Shown here one piece after another: positions 32,052 through 41,279 of a stretch of 63,535 nt of DNA (the first letter of the stretch is position 1; each line of letters begins with the position of its first letter). Location: the NCBI GenBank assembly GCA_002280875.1, contig NCEV01000010.1, positions 1 to 63,535 on the forward strand, read 5' to 3'. Below the pieces are notes generated by a model. The model was not told the origin of the DNA and did no database searches. It saw nothing but the letters and a program-made list of their open reading frames with translations. Position numbers and translations under genes: made by a program. Source of the DNA: Caulobacter sp. 32-67-35 (lineage in GTDB: Bacteria; Pseudomonadota; Alphaproteobacteria; Caulobacterales; Caulobacteraceae).

Positions 32052-33465
32052 ATGTCGCCCGTCATCACACGTGATCTCCAGGATTCGACCGCCGTGAACC
32101 CGGGCTTCGCGTCCGATCCGGAAGACTCCGCCGCACCGGCGCGCGACAGGTCGATTCGCCGCTCGCCGTCCAGCGCGCGCCGTGGGCCTTTCCGCCCCGA
32201 ACAGCTGGTTCCAGCGCGCGCCCGCATCGAGGCCCGCGCCTTGGCGCGTGCCTTTCGCGGCATGGACGCCATCGCGATAGCCGGCTTCTGCGCGGTGATT
32301 TTCGCGCTTCAGTCCCAGCGCTCGGGAGAGGCCCTGGCTGCCCTGAACGCTGGAGCAGCGCTGACAGCAGGTTTCCTGGCGCTGCACCTGTCACTTCGCG
32401 CGCTCGACGCTTACGTCTTCGCGCGCAGGGAGCCTCTGCCGCGCCATCTGCTGCGTGTCGTTGCTGCTTTCGGCGCCGCGGCGACGGTGGTTCTGGGGGT
32501 CAACACCGTGTGGCCCGCCCTGCCCAACACCACGTCGTTTCCCGTCCTCGCCTTTATGGCCCTCGCGCCCCTGATGGTCGCCCTGCACACACTATGGTGG
32601 AACCTGATCGCTCTTGGCCGCCGCCAGGGTCGACTGACCCCCAACATCGTCGTGGTCGGCGCCACCGCCAACGCCCAACACCTTATCGAGGCCGCTCTGC
32701 GGACAGGCGAGATCAATGTCCTGGGCATCTTCGACGACCGTCTGGATCGCGCGCCCGAAAACCTGCTGGGTGTGCCCGTTTTGGGCGATACCTCGGCCCT
32801 GATCGATCACCGCATCATGCCCTGTGTCGACCGCGTCGTGATTGCGGTCAGCTCAACAGCGCAGGGACGTGTTCGGCAATTGGTCGACAAGCTGGACGTC
32901 CTGCCCAACCCGATCAGCCTGTTTGTCGATGTCGGCCGAGACGCCGACAGCGACGCCGCGATCTCGAGAATCGCTGACGCCGCTCTCGCCGACCTGAGCG
33001 GCACGCCGGCCAATGCCCGCAAGGCTTTCGTCAAGCGCCTGCAGGATGTGATCATCGGAGTTCCGCTCGATGCGCCACGAAATGGCCGACGCCAGGGCCG
33101 CACGCCAGATCAGCGCCAATGATGACCGCGTCACCAAGGTTGGCAAATTCATCCGCAAGACCAGCCTCGATGAGCTACCGCAACTGTTCAATGTGCTACG
33201 CGGCGAGATGTCGATCGTGGGCCCCCGTCCGCACGCCGTGGGTATGAGAACTGGCGACGTCGAGTCCGCCAAGCTGGTCGAGCAATACGCCCACCGCCAC
33301 CGCATGAAGCCTGGTGTTACGGGTTGGGCCGCAATCAACGGCTCGCGCGGCCCGGTCGACACCCCGGAACTGGTGCGCGAGCGCGTCGCGCTGGATGTCG
33401 ACTATATCGAGCGCCAGTCTTTCTGGCTGGACCTCTACATCATCGTCATGACCATCCCCTGCCTT
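32052..33465 (+). pseudogene. hfsE: hfsE, polyprenyl-phosphate hexose-1-phosphate transferase, broken by an internal deletion
   Basis: The first 336 codons encode the N-terminal membrane region and the CoA-binding-like domain (LTPNIVVVGATANAQHLIEA, LGIFDDRLDRAPENLLGVPV) up to KRLQDVIIG. There the frame breaks. After 33060 a different frame resumes with FRSMRHEMADARAARQISAN, then TSLDELPQLFNVLRGEMSIV (catalytic Asp-Glu) and GVTGWAAINGSRG, the C-terminal half of the catalytic domain. The roughly 45 residues that normally join them, including the membrane helix and DSPGPVFF-like motif, are missing. HfsE starts holdfast polysaccharide synthesis by loading sugar phosphate on undecaprenyl phosphate. 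In C. crescentus PssY and PssZ are redundant with it, so loss need not abolish holdfast. Confidence 0.85.
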
Positions 33466-34899
33466 CGCGGCGTCCTCGGCTATCTGCCGGTCAATATCGC
33501 CCAGGGCGTGGTGGGCCTGCTGACCATCGTTCTGTTCACGCGGGTTCTGACACCCGAGGAATACGGCGCCTACGCCCTGGCCTTCTCAGCCCTTAGCCTG
33601 ACCCAGACCGTCCTGCTGACCTGGTCGGAAGCGGCCATGGCGCGCTTCTTTGCGGCGCGCGAGGAGGACGGCCGCCTGCCGGATCACTTCGCCACCCTCT
33701 ATCGGCTGTGGGGCGCCTGCGCCCTGGCGACGCCCGTCATCGCCGCCATCGTCCTGTACGTCCTGCCCCTCGATCCGCCGATGAAAGTGGCTCTGGCCGC
33801 GGCCTTCGCGGCCGTGATCGTCAAGAGTTTGACCAAGCTGTCCCAGGAGCGGCGACGCGCGGCGGGCGAGGTTTCAGGCGCGGCGCTGCTGGACGTCGTC
33901 CAGACCGTCGGCGGGTTCGCGCTGGGCTTGATCCTGGCCCTCGTCGGTCTGGGCGGAGCCGCACCTCTGCTGGGCATGGGCGCCATCTCGCTATTGTGCC
34001 TGGTATTCGTTCTGCCGACCGACCTGGGACGCATGCGGGGCGGCCGGTTCGACCGCGCCATGGCCCGCGACTACGCGACCTACGGCGTGCCGGTGGCTCT
34101 GTCGCTGATCCTGGCCCTGGTACTGTCGACCACCGACCGCTTCCTGCTGGCGGCCTATCTGGGTGAAGCGACCGTAGGCGTCTATCACGCCGGCTATTCT
34201 CTCGGCAGCCGCACCCTGGACGTTGTGTTCATCTGGCTGGGCATGGCGGGCGGACCGGCCCTGGTCTCGGCCCTGGAGCGCGGCGGCCCGACCGCCCTGA
34301 AAGACGCCGCCCGCGAGCAAGCCGCGTTCATGGCCCTGCTGACCCTTCCCGCCGCCACTGGCCTGGCCCTGGTCGCCCCCTCCCTGGTCGAGCTGATGGT
34401 CGGCGAGTCGCTGCGCGCCGGCGCGGTTAAGGTTGTGCCGTGGATCGCCGCCAGCGGCTGGCTGTCTGGTGTGACGACCTACTATCTGCTCCAGGCCTTC
34501 ACCCTGGGTCGCCGCACGCCGATGCTGATCGCAGCGATGGCGATCCCCGCCCTGGCCAACCTGGTCCTCAACCTGCTTCTGATCCCCAGGTTCGGGCTGG
34601 ACGGCGCGCTGTGGGCGACAACGGCCAGCTACGGCGTCGGGGCTGTGGCCGCGTGGGCCTTGGGCCGTCGCGCCCAGTGCCTGCCAATCCCGTGGGACAC
34701 CCTGGCCAAGGCCGGCGGCGCCTGCGTCCTGATGGCAGCTGCTGTGCTGATCCTCCCCTCGCCCGGCGGAATTCTTGAGCTGATCCTGAAAGCTTCGGTC
34801 GGCGCCGCTGTCTACGGCGGCGTGGTGCTGGGACTCAATGTAGACGGTCTGCGCGGCAAGCTCTCCGGCCTTGCCAGGCGAAAGGCGCGTCCAGCATGA
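33070..34899 (+). CDS. hfsF: HfsF-like polysaccharide flippase fused to the C-terminal end of HfsE
   Basis: A 609-residue open frame. Residues 1 to about 132 are the HfsE catalytic tail, ending DLYIIVMTIPCL; from about residue 134 (GVLGYLPVNIAQGVVGLLTI) the protein is a Wzx/MOP-type flippase with about 12 membrane segments, homologous to HfsF, which moves the lipid-linked holdfast unit across the inner membrane. The normal hfsE stop and hfsF start are gone, so a second small deletion probably joined them in frame. Translation may start at ATG 33070, with GGAG nine bases ahead. The flippase part is about 474 residues, nearly full length. It overlaps hfsG by ATGA. Confidence 0.82.
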   Translation: MRHEMADARAARQISANDDRVTKVGKFIRKTSLDELPQLFNVLRGEMSIVGPRPHAVGMRTGDVESAKLVEQYAHRHRMKPGVTGWAAINGSRGPVDTPELVRERVALDVDYIERQSFWLDLYIIVMTIPCLRGVLGYLPVNIAQGVVGLLTIVLFTRVLTPEEYGAYALAFSALSLTQTVLLTWSEAAMARFFAAREEDGRLPDHFATLYRLWGACALATPVIAAIVLYVLPLDPPMKVALAAAFAAVIVKSLTKLSQERRRAAGEVSGAALLDVVQTVGGFALGLILALVGLGGAAPLLGMGAISLLCLVFVLPTDLGRMRGGRFDRAMARDYATYGVPVALSLILALVLSTTDRFLLAAYLGEATVGVYHAGYSLGSRTLDVVFIWLGMAGGPALVSALERGGPTALKDAAREQAAFMALLTLPAATGLALVAPSLVELMVGESLRAGAVKVVPWIAASGWLSGVTTYYLLQAFTLGRRTPMLIAAMAIPALANLVLNLLLIPRFGLDGALWATTASYGVGAVAAWALGRRAQCLPIPWDTLAKAGGACVLMAAAVLILPSPGGILELILKASVGAAVYGGVVLGLNVDGLRGKLSGLARRKARPA

Positions 34900-35828
34900 C
34901 CTCCAGGCCGAGCGAGATCATCATCGACAACGCCGCATGGGCGAGCGCCGCGCCGCGTCTGTCGGTGCTGATCCCGACTCATCGCGACGATCCCTCGGCC
35001 CTGCTCAGGGCGCTGGACGATCCGATGGCGCTCGCCGAGATCATCGTGCTGGACGATGGCAGCGGCGACGACGCCCTGGCCAAGCGTATCGCCGGCCGGA
35101 TCGAGCGCCTGCGCCTGCCTGCGCGGTTCATCCGCCTGGCCTCGAACGAGGGCCGCGCCAAGGGGCGCAATCGCCTGGCCAGCCATGCGCGCGCCGGCCA
35201 CTTTCTGTTCCTCGACAGCGACATGCTGCCCGATCCTGAGAATTTTCTGGCTCGCTGGGCGGCCTTGGCAGAGGGGGAGAACACCCCCATCGCCTTTGGC
35301 GGCTTCACCCTGGAGCAGACGCCCCTGCGACCCGAGCACGCCCTGCACCGGGCCATGGCGCTGAAGAGCGACTGCACCCCGGCGCCCGAGCGCGCCAAGT
35401 CACCCGAAAAGCACGTCTTCACCTCCAACCTGCTGGTTCGTCGTGACATCTTCGAGACCGTCGCATTCGACGAGGGCTTTACCGGCTGGGGCTGGGAGGA
35501 TGTCGAGTGGGCCATGCGCGTGGGCCGTCAGCACCCGATCCTGCACATCGACAATTCAGCCACCCATCTGGGCCTCGACACCGCTCCGGCCATGGCCGCC
35601 AAATACGAGCAGTCAGCCGCCAACTTCGCACGGGTGGTCAGCGCGCACCGCGACATCGTCAGCACGTATCCGAGCTACAGGGTCGCCAAGATCCTGAAGT
35701 CTTTCCCGGCGCGCGACATCTGGCGCCCAATGTTGAAGTCGTTCGCCCTCAATGAAGCTGCGCCGACGTCGTTGCGCGCTTTCGCCATGCGGCTTTACCG
35801 GGCCGCCCTCTATTGCGAGGCCGTCTGA
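34896..35828 (+). CDS. hfsG: HfsG, holdfast family 2 glycosyltransferase
   Basis: A 310-residue GT2 enzyme: LSVLIPTHRDDPSALLRAL, EIIVLDDGSGDD, GRAKGRNRLASHARAG, FLFLDSDMLPD (the DxD metal motif) and the acceptor-side GFTGWGWEDVEWAMRVG with the ED motif. In C. crescentus HfsG extends the holdfast glycan on its lipid carrier and is needed for attachment. Its start lies in an ATGA overlap with the flippase and its stop overlaps hfsH (TGATG), so translation is coupled. The gene is intact. Confidence 0.9.
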   Translation: MTSRPSEIIIDNAAWASAAPRLSVLIPTHRDDPSALLRALDDPMALAEIIVLDDGSGDDALAKRIAGRIERLRLPARFIRLASNEGRAKGRNRLASHARAGHFLFLDSDMLPDPENFLARWAALAEGENTPIAFGGFTLEQTPLRPEHALHRAMALKSDCTPAPERAKSPEKHVFTSNLLVRRDIFETVAFDEGFTGWGWEDVEWAMRVGRQHPILHIDNSATHLGLDTAPAMAAKYEQSAANFARVVSAHRDIVSTYPSYRVAKILKSFPARDIWRPMLKSFALNEAAPTSLRAFAMRLYRAALYCEAV

Positions 35829-36601
35829 TGCAAGTGTCCCACGACAAGGTCGACGCCTACGAGCCGGACCGGACCCTGAAGGGCAAGCTGCGTCGCCGGC
35901 TGATCCGCCTGGCTCACCGCCGGCCAGCTCGCGTGAAGCTGGAGCGGCCCATGGTGTCATTCAGCTTCGATGATGCGCCGGCCACAGCCTGCGAAGCCGG
36001 AGCCAGGGTGCTGGAAGCGCGCGGCCTGCGTGGCACCTACTATTTCGCAGGGGGACTGACGGGTCGCGACGGCCCCATGGGTCGCTTCGCGACGGGCGAG
36101 GACGCGGCGCGTTTGCACGCCGCTGGTCACGAGATCGGCTGCCACACTTTTTCGCACCTGGATTGCGGTCAATCCTCGCGGGAAGCCACCCTCGCCGACA
36201 TCAACCAGAACGCTTCGGCGCTTAAGTCCTGGGGCGCGGGCGAGCCGGTCAGCTTCGCCTACCCCTATGGTGATGTCGGCGCGGCGGCGAAGACGCTGCT
36301 GGCTGGGCGCTTCAAGACCGTGCGCGCCCTGCACCACGGGCTGGTCGCCAATGGCGCGGACCTGAACCAGGCGCCAGCCGTCGGGATCGAGGGCGAGGAT
36401 GGTGAGGCTGTCGCGTTGAAGTGGCTGGATCGCGCTCACGCCCGCAAAGCGTGGCTGATCCTCTACACCCACGATGTGGCGACGGCGCCCTCCCAGTGGG
36501 GCTGTTCGGTTGAAGTGCTGGAGCGGCTGGTGGATGGCGCGATGAACGCCGGCTTCGACGTGGTCACCGTCGCCGAGGGCGCGCGCCGGATCGGGCTTTA
36601 G
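35828..36601 (+). CDS. hfsH: HfsH, holdfast polysaccharide (N-acetylglucosamine) deacetylase
   Basis: A 257-residue NodB-type polysaccharide deacetylase: motif 1 VSFSFDDAPAT (the two Asp), motif 2 GHEIGCHTFSHLD (HxxxH metal ligands), motif 3 FAYPYGDVG and the late WLILYTHDVA. In C. crescentus HfsH removes acetyl groups from the N-acetylglucosamine holdfast, which is needed for cohesion and anchoring. Start by TGATG overlap with hfsG. The stop overlaps the convergent desaturase gene by four bases. Intact. Confidence 0.9.
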   Translation: MQVSHDKVDAYEPDRTLKGKLRRRLIRLAHRRPARVKLERPMVSFSFDDAPATACEAGARVLEARGLRGTYYFAGGLTGRDGPMGRFATGEDAARLHAAGHEIGCHTFSHLDCGQSSREATLADINQNASALKSWGAGEPVSFAYPYGDVGAAAKTLLAGRFKTVRALHHGLVANGADLNQAPAVGIEGEDGEAVALKWLDRAHARKAWLILYTHDVATAPSQWGCSVEVLERLVDGAMNAGFDVVTVAEGARRIGL

Positions 36602-37704
36602 CCCTTCACAGCGTCGCGCTTCTGAAACAGGCGTATGTCCGAGTCTGGCCCATCGCTGCGGCCGCCGAACAAGCCGATCCAGAAATGCCAGTAGTCGCGC
36701 AGCATGTCGCGCGGCACGAACAGGCCGTGGTTGTAGGGCGTATCCACCCCGATCGGGATCGAGGCGTCGGCGTCGCCGTACCAGGTGCCAAACAGCCGGT
36801 CCCAGATCGGCGCGACGGCGAAGTGGCCAGTCGGATGGCTCATGTCCAGCTTGTGGTGCAGACGGTGATGGTTTGGCGACTGGATCACCCAGCGGCCGAT
36901 CCAACCCCAGTTCGCATCGATCTTGGAGTGAATCAGAAAGCCAATTCCGACCACCAAGACGTTGACATAGATCATCACGTCGGCCGGGGCGCCGAGAATG
37001 GCCATCGGCAGGTTGACCACGAAGAGCCCTGTAAAGGCTGCGGGATGCTGGCGGCCTGCGGTAATGACCCCGAAGTCCGACGCCGAGTGGTGATAGCGAT
37101 GCAGCGGCCAGAAGCGGGGCGTGTGGTCCAGCCTGTGGGTCCAGTAATCGAAGAAGGTGTAGACGAGGAAATAGAACACGACCTGCAGAAGCAGCGGCAT
37201 CGGAGCGGGACCGATGGACAGTCCCGTCGTTGTCTTCAGCCAATCATGGATCCAGGCCCCGGAAATCATCGAGGCCCCGAGCATCATGATCCGACCAAAG
37301 ATGTCGAGGACACGCGCCTGACCCAGGAAGAAGCAGGCAAGATCGGTTTTCAGCGAGGCGGTCGGCGCGAAGATCAGTTGGCGCGCCGAGCTTTTGGACC
37401 AGCCGACGACGACAGCCTCGATCCACAGGGCTGATGGCAGCAACAGGAAAATCAGGGCGGTATTGTTGATGTGTTCGTGCGCCGACTCCGTGTCGAGCGT
37501 ACGGCCAAACACCGTGAAGGACACATGGGCTGGAACAACCTGCAAGACCACCCACCAGGCCGCGCCCATGGCGGCGACATAGGCCAGGAAGCTCAGGATG
37601 ACGGCTATGCGCGCAAAGCTGACGCGCGGGGATTTTTCGTCTGACGCTGGCGCGAAGATCCGCGCAGGCTGATCCGGCTCCGCCTGAAGTGCTGCAGGTT
37701 TCAC
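36598..37704 (-). CDS. fatty acid hydroxylase / sterol desaturase family membrane protein
   Basis: A 368-residue membrane protein with about five hydrophobic segments and the histidine clusters of the family: DYWTHRLDH, PLHRYHHS and PNHHRLHH, which hold a di-iron centre. Members hydroxylate or desaturate lipids. Here it sits inside the holdfast locus, convergent with hfsH and behind hfsC, a position that suggests lipid or anchor modification, but no holdfast role can be shown from sequence. An 86-base gap separates it from hfsC. Confidence 0.85.
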   Translation of the reverse strand: MKPAALQAEPDQPARIFAPASDEKSPRVSFARIAVILSFLAYVAAMGAAWWVVLQVVPAHVSFTVFGRTLDTESAHEHINNTALIFLLLPSALWIEAVVVGWSKSSARQLIFAPTASLKTDLACFFLGQARVLDIFGRIMMLGASMISGAWIHDWLKTTTGLSIGPAPMPLLLQVVFYFLVYTFFDYWTHRLDHTPRFWPLHRYHHSASDFGVITAGRQHPAAFTGLFVVNLPMAILGAPADVMIYVNVLVVGIGFLIHSKIDANWGWIGRWVIQSPNHHRLHHKLDMSHPTGHFAVAPIWDRLFGTWYGDADASIPIGVDTPYNHGLFVPRDMLRDYWHFWIGLFGGRSDGPDSDIRLFQKRDAVKG

Positions 37705-37790
37705 TTAAGAGGCTCCGCCTTCTGTGACGCTTGAAGTCAGCAGAGCTAGCTCTAGGTCAGGCGCGTTAAAAACTTCGTTCGGCGAAACGG

Positions 37791-39035
37791 TTAACGGCGT
37801 TCCTGTTCCCGGTCCGAGAAGGCCAGTTTGGCGGCGAAGGCCACGAACAGAGCCCAGCGGAAGTCATTGTAGACGACGGCGATACTCTCGGTCAGCGACA
37901 CCAGAGTGTAGACCACCAGAAACGGGAAGACGAGCAAGGCGCCGCGGTCGCGAAACACCGCGATGATCGCCAGGGCCAGGGTCTGAAGATAGAAGAGCCC
38001 CCAGGCAGCCAGGCCAATAATGCCCATGCCCAGCCATTGCTCGATCCAGGAATTGTGCGCGTGGTGCGCCTGGAAGCCTGCGTCCTTGGTAATCCAGGCG
38101 AACGGCCCCCAGCCGGACTTGTTGTCCCAGACGGCGGCATAGCCATAGCCGGTCCAGGGTCGCAGCTCGATCTGACGCATCGCGGCGCTCCAGATCTCGG
38201 TCCGGCCGGTGAGCGTGGCGTCCTTGCCCAGCAAGGCAAAGAAGACATCCGAAGCGACAAGCAGGAAGCCGCCAAGCAAAACCGCGCCGGTCACCCCGGT
38301 CCAGGTGATGGCCGCTCCCGCAGCGGGGCTGCGCCGGGCGATCAGCACAAAGGCCAGGGCGGCGGCCCCAACCAGTAGCGAAGCCAGGGAGGTCTTGGAC
38401 GTCGACATCAGCACCAGCACTAGCGCCAGCCCCGCAAACGGCCACCAGAGCTTGGCGCGCTGCGGGTTCAGCAGCGCCGCGGCCGACAGCAGGCAGAAGC
38501 CCAGCGCCATAAGGCCGCCCAGACCGTTCTTCTCCATCCACAACCCGCGCCAGGCGCCCGGGAAAAGTTCCGTCATGACGCCGATCGAGGGCACTGCCAG
38601 AGCCGCCACGAAGCTGCCGACGATCAGGACGATAAAGGTGGCCCCCACCACCTCGGCCAGCTCGGCCCACTTGTAGCGCGCGGCCAGGGCCAGCCCGCCC
38701 AGAGTGGTGCACGTCACCGCGAAGGCGCGCCGCGTGGTGACGTCGGGCGCGATCGACCATGCGGTCGAACCGATTACGACCAGCATCAGGATGATCAGTA
38801 GCGGCTGGCGGAGCAGGACGCGGAACATGTTTCGCGGATTGAGCGCGATCAGGAGGAAGCCGACGGCATAGGCGGGGAGATAGGCCACGCGCATGAAGCC
38901 CGCCGCGGACTCGTCGGCGTTCTCGCCAAACAGGGGCAGCGCCCAGCCGCCGCTGTAGAGCAGCAGCATGGCGACCGAGGCGCAGAAGATCGCGATCTGG
39001 GGCAGGAGGAGCGGCGCCCTCCCCGGCGGCGTCAC
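37791..39035 (-). CDS. hfsC: HfsC, Wzy/O-antigen-ligase-like polysaccharide polymerase
   Basis: A 414-residue membrane protein with 10-12 hydrophobic segments and the large periplasmic loop of Wzy/O-antigen ligase proteins (GRTEIWSAAMRQIELRPWTG, GYGYAAVWDN and HHAHNSWIEQWLGMGIIGL). HfsC polymerises the holdfast repeat units in the periplasm and is partly redundant with HfsI in C. crescentus. I place the start at GTG 39035, which overlaps the hfsB stop (GTGA) and removes a low-homology extension. Intact. Confidence 0.86.
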   Translation of the reverse strand: MTPPGRAPLLLPQIAIFCASVAMLLLYSGGWALPLFGENADESAAGFMRVAYLPAYAVGFLLIALNPRNMFRVLLRQPLLIILMLVVIGSTAWSIAPDVTTRRAFAVTCTTLGGLALAARYKWAELAEVVGATFIVLIVGSFVAALAVPSIGVMTELFPGAWRGLWMEKNGLGGLMALGFCLLSAAALLNPQRAKLWWPFAGLALVLVLMSTSKTSLASLLVGAAALAFVLIARRSPAAGAAITWTGVTGAVLLGGFLLVASDVFFALLGKDATLTGRTEIWSAAMRQIELRPWTGYGYAAVWDNKSGWGPFAWITKDAGFQAHHAHNSWIEQWLGMGIIGLAAWGLFYLQTLALAIIAVFRDRGALLVFPFLVVYTLVSLTESIAVVYNDFRWALFVAFAAKLAFSDREQERR

Positions 39036-39733
39036 GGGAGGATCGCCCGCAGGAACGCCGGCGGCTCCACCGAAACCTGATTGAAGAACACACCGGCACA
39101 ACGACCACCCGCCGTGGCGAGGGCATCGCGTAGCTGTGCCGGCGGCTTAACGTCCGGCTGCTGGGCAGACACCACCATGACCGTCTGATCCATATGCTGA
39201 GCGACCGTCAGGGCTGCCTGGGACCGATCCGTCGACGGACTGTCAACAATGATCACCTCGGCGTGGCGGCGCAGCGCCTGCCAGTATTCCGCCCCCGGGA
39301 TGATGTGGACCTTCTGGCGTCCGCGCAGGGCGTCGCGATTGAAGCGGGTCACCCAGAGGCGCGACCCGCCCACGCTGTGCGCGGCCAGATACTTGGCGTC
39401 GGGCCAGACGCCGCCATCGGGCCGAGGCGCCGGCGGCTGCACCGTGAAGAAGGCCGAGCCATCGGGGGATGCAGCCACGGCGGGGCCCAGAATACCGAAA
39501 CGCTCGGGGTTCATGGCGATGGTCTGGAATTGCGAGGACGTCGCCAGGTCCATGTCGACCAGCCAGGTCTTACGGCCAGCGCGCGTGGCGGTGAACCGGG
39601 CCAGTTCGCGGGCGATGGTCGAGGTCCCCTCGCCTCTTCGGGCGGCGACCACCTGGATGACGTGCGGACGCCCAGGCGCTGGCGCGCCCAGTGAGCTCCA
39701 CAACTCCGCCATCTCGGCGTTCAAATCCACCAT
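39032..39733 (-). CDS. hfsB: HfsB, Wzc/CapB-like ATPase domain protein of holdfast export
   Basis: A 233-residue protein like the cytoplasmic ATPase half of Wzc/CpsD: VVAARRGEGTSTIARELARF in place of the Walker A, WLVDMDLATS (Walker A') and VIIVDSPSTD (Walker B). The usual lysine of GEGKST is Thr here, so ATP binding may be altered; the C-terminal Tyr cluster of tyrosine autokinases is also absent. With HfsA it forms the inner-membrane part of the exporter. It overlaps hfsC by four bases. Confidence 0.82.
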   Translation of the reverse strand: MVDLNAEMAELWSSLGAPAPGRPHVIQVVAARRGEGTSTIARELARFTATRAGRKTWLVDMDLATSSQFQTIAMNPERFGILGPAVAASPDGSAFFTVQPPAPRPDGGVWPDAKYLAAHSVGGSRLWVTRFNRDALRGRQKVHIIPGAEYWQALRRHAEVIIVDSPSTDRSQAALTVAQHMDQTVMVVSAQQPDVKPPAQLRDALATAGGRCAGVFFNQVSVEPPAFLRAILP

Positions 39734-39828
39734 CCGTCGAATCGCCGCGCGTTCAGGGCCTACAAACTAACGTCATTCCCCTGGCGCGCGAAAGGCGACC
39801 AAAGCACTCACCAGACGGGGCTCAACGC

Positions 39829-41194
39829 CTAGGCTGCGTGCTTGTAGCCAGCGGTGGCGAGCACAGGCAGATTCAGGGTCCGCGCGGCTGAGGCTGGGGT
39901 CTGCAAGCCGGGGCGCAGGAACATCCGAACCAAACCGGCGCAAAGGGCGGTAAAGGCGGCGAACATGATCGTCAGGGCCAGGATCGGCTTTTTCAGGCTC
40001 TTGCCTTGCGACGGCGCGACGGCGCGCTGGACGATGCGGATATTGTCGCTGCTCTCCGACGACATCCGGCGCTGGGCCTCGTCCTGCTGTTCCTTGACGG
40101 TGAAGTCGCGAACGTTGGAGGTCAGCACATCGCGGTCGCGGGTCAGCTGGTTGAACTGTGGCTCCAGCTCGGCCAGGCGCAGCAGGCGCTGGTTGACGTC
40201 GGCGACCTGCTGGACGGCGGTCGCCTGGGACTCGCGTAGCGCCGCGACTTCGGCGGCGAGATCGTTGCGCGAGGTCTGCAGGGTTTGCCAGATCGGGTTG
40301 GGACCACTGCGGCGCGCGCCTTCGCCCGTGGTGCGACCGGCGGAGATGCCCGGTCTCGGCCGGCGTGCGCGCCAACTCGGCCTCGACTGACGCCAGACGA
40401 GCGACGCGATCCTGAAGCTGGGCCTCGATGGAATATTTCTGCTGCTCGACTTGGGTCTGCAGTTGGGTCAGCGTGGTCTTCTGCGACGTGAAATCGCCGA
40501 TGTCGTTGGTCGTCAGAAACGACTGATAGCTGGAGTCGGTCTCCTCAAGCTTTTGCTCGAAGATGTCCTTCTGCCGCTGCAGCACGCGATCGTCGCCGCC
40601 GATTAGCAGGCCCCGGCGATAGGTCAGATATTCCTCGAGCAGAGTGTTGAGGACCTTCTCGGCCATCTCGGGATGTTCGTTCTGATACGACAGCCGAATG
40701 ATCGAATTGTCTGGCGCGGTCTGGATGTCGAGATTGCGCGCGATGGAGTCGCGGCCCAGAGCGATCAGCTTGCGCTTACCTTCGGGCGTCGCGCTGGCGT
40801 ACTTGGCGGCCTGCGACGGAAAGACGTTGGCGAAACCGATCTTGCGGATCACCCGCTCGCGCAGTTCGCCGCTGCCCAGGATCTCGGCCTCCGACTGGAT
40901 GACCTGATCGACATCGGGAACAGCGCCGCGCCCAGCGTCGCCGGCCCTGGGCTCGTAGACATATTCCTGGCCAAGCCGAACGAAGAGGCTGGATTCAGCA
41001 GTGTAGTTCTTTTTCAAGGTCGTCGAGAATGCGAAGCCCAGCACCACGATCACCAGGAACACCACCAGCATCAGGAAGCGTTCGCGCCACAGCAAGGTGA
41101 TGAAATCGGTCGGCGCATAGCGGGCACGCGTCGCCCAGTCGCGTTGCGACGGGGGATCATGCGGCACGCTGGTCCAGGCGCTCGACGTCGACAT
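39829..41194 (-). pseudogene. hfsA: hfsA, Wzc-like inner-membrane exporter, frameshifted
   Basis: From the ATG at 41194 the Wzc-type N-terminal domain is read (FLVIVVLGFAFSTTLKKNYT, first membrane segment), then coiled coil, up to ELARTPAETG. There a run of three G on the minus strand (40349-40351) appears to carry one extra base: dropping it gives ETGISAGRTTGE and joins the second frame, which continues through LTSNVRDFTVKEQQDEAQRR, the second membrane segment LALTIMFAAFTALCAGLV and the end at 39829. The read frame instead runs into unrelated sequence to 39773. HfsA is essential for holdfast; a frameshift in it is known to cause holdfast loss in laboratory strain NA1000. Confidence 0.88.
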
Positions 41195-41241
41195 ACGAAT
41201 CCGAAGGGTTCACTCTCGACTTCAAACTGGTCCGCCCGCCC

Positions 41242-41256
41242 TTAAGGCTTCGTTAC
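41242..41256. promoter_or_regulatory. CtrA-type binding site between hfsA and hfsD
   Basis: TTAA-GGCTTCG-TTAC, matching the CtrA consensus TTAA-N7-TTAA(C) at 7 of 8 positions, in the 85-base spacer between divergent hfsA and hfsD. It fits cell-cycle control of holdfast genes by CtrA. Confidence 0.6.
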
Positions 41257-41279
41257 CCATTCCTGTTAAGACTTGTCGC

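Noticed and set aside
35957-37243. 428-codon minus frame covering hfsH and part of the desaturase
   Set aside because: Out-of-frame shadow; both real genes have clear catalytic motifs.
37864-39126. 420-codon frame parallel to hfsC
   Set aside because: Arg/Gly-rich shadow without membrane segments; hfsC has the expected topology.
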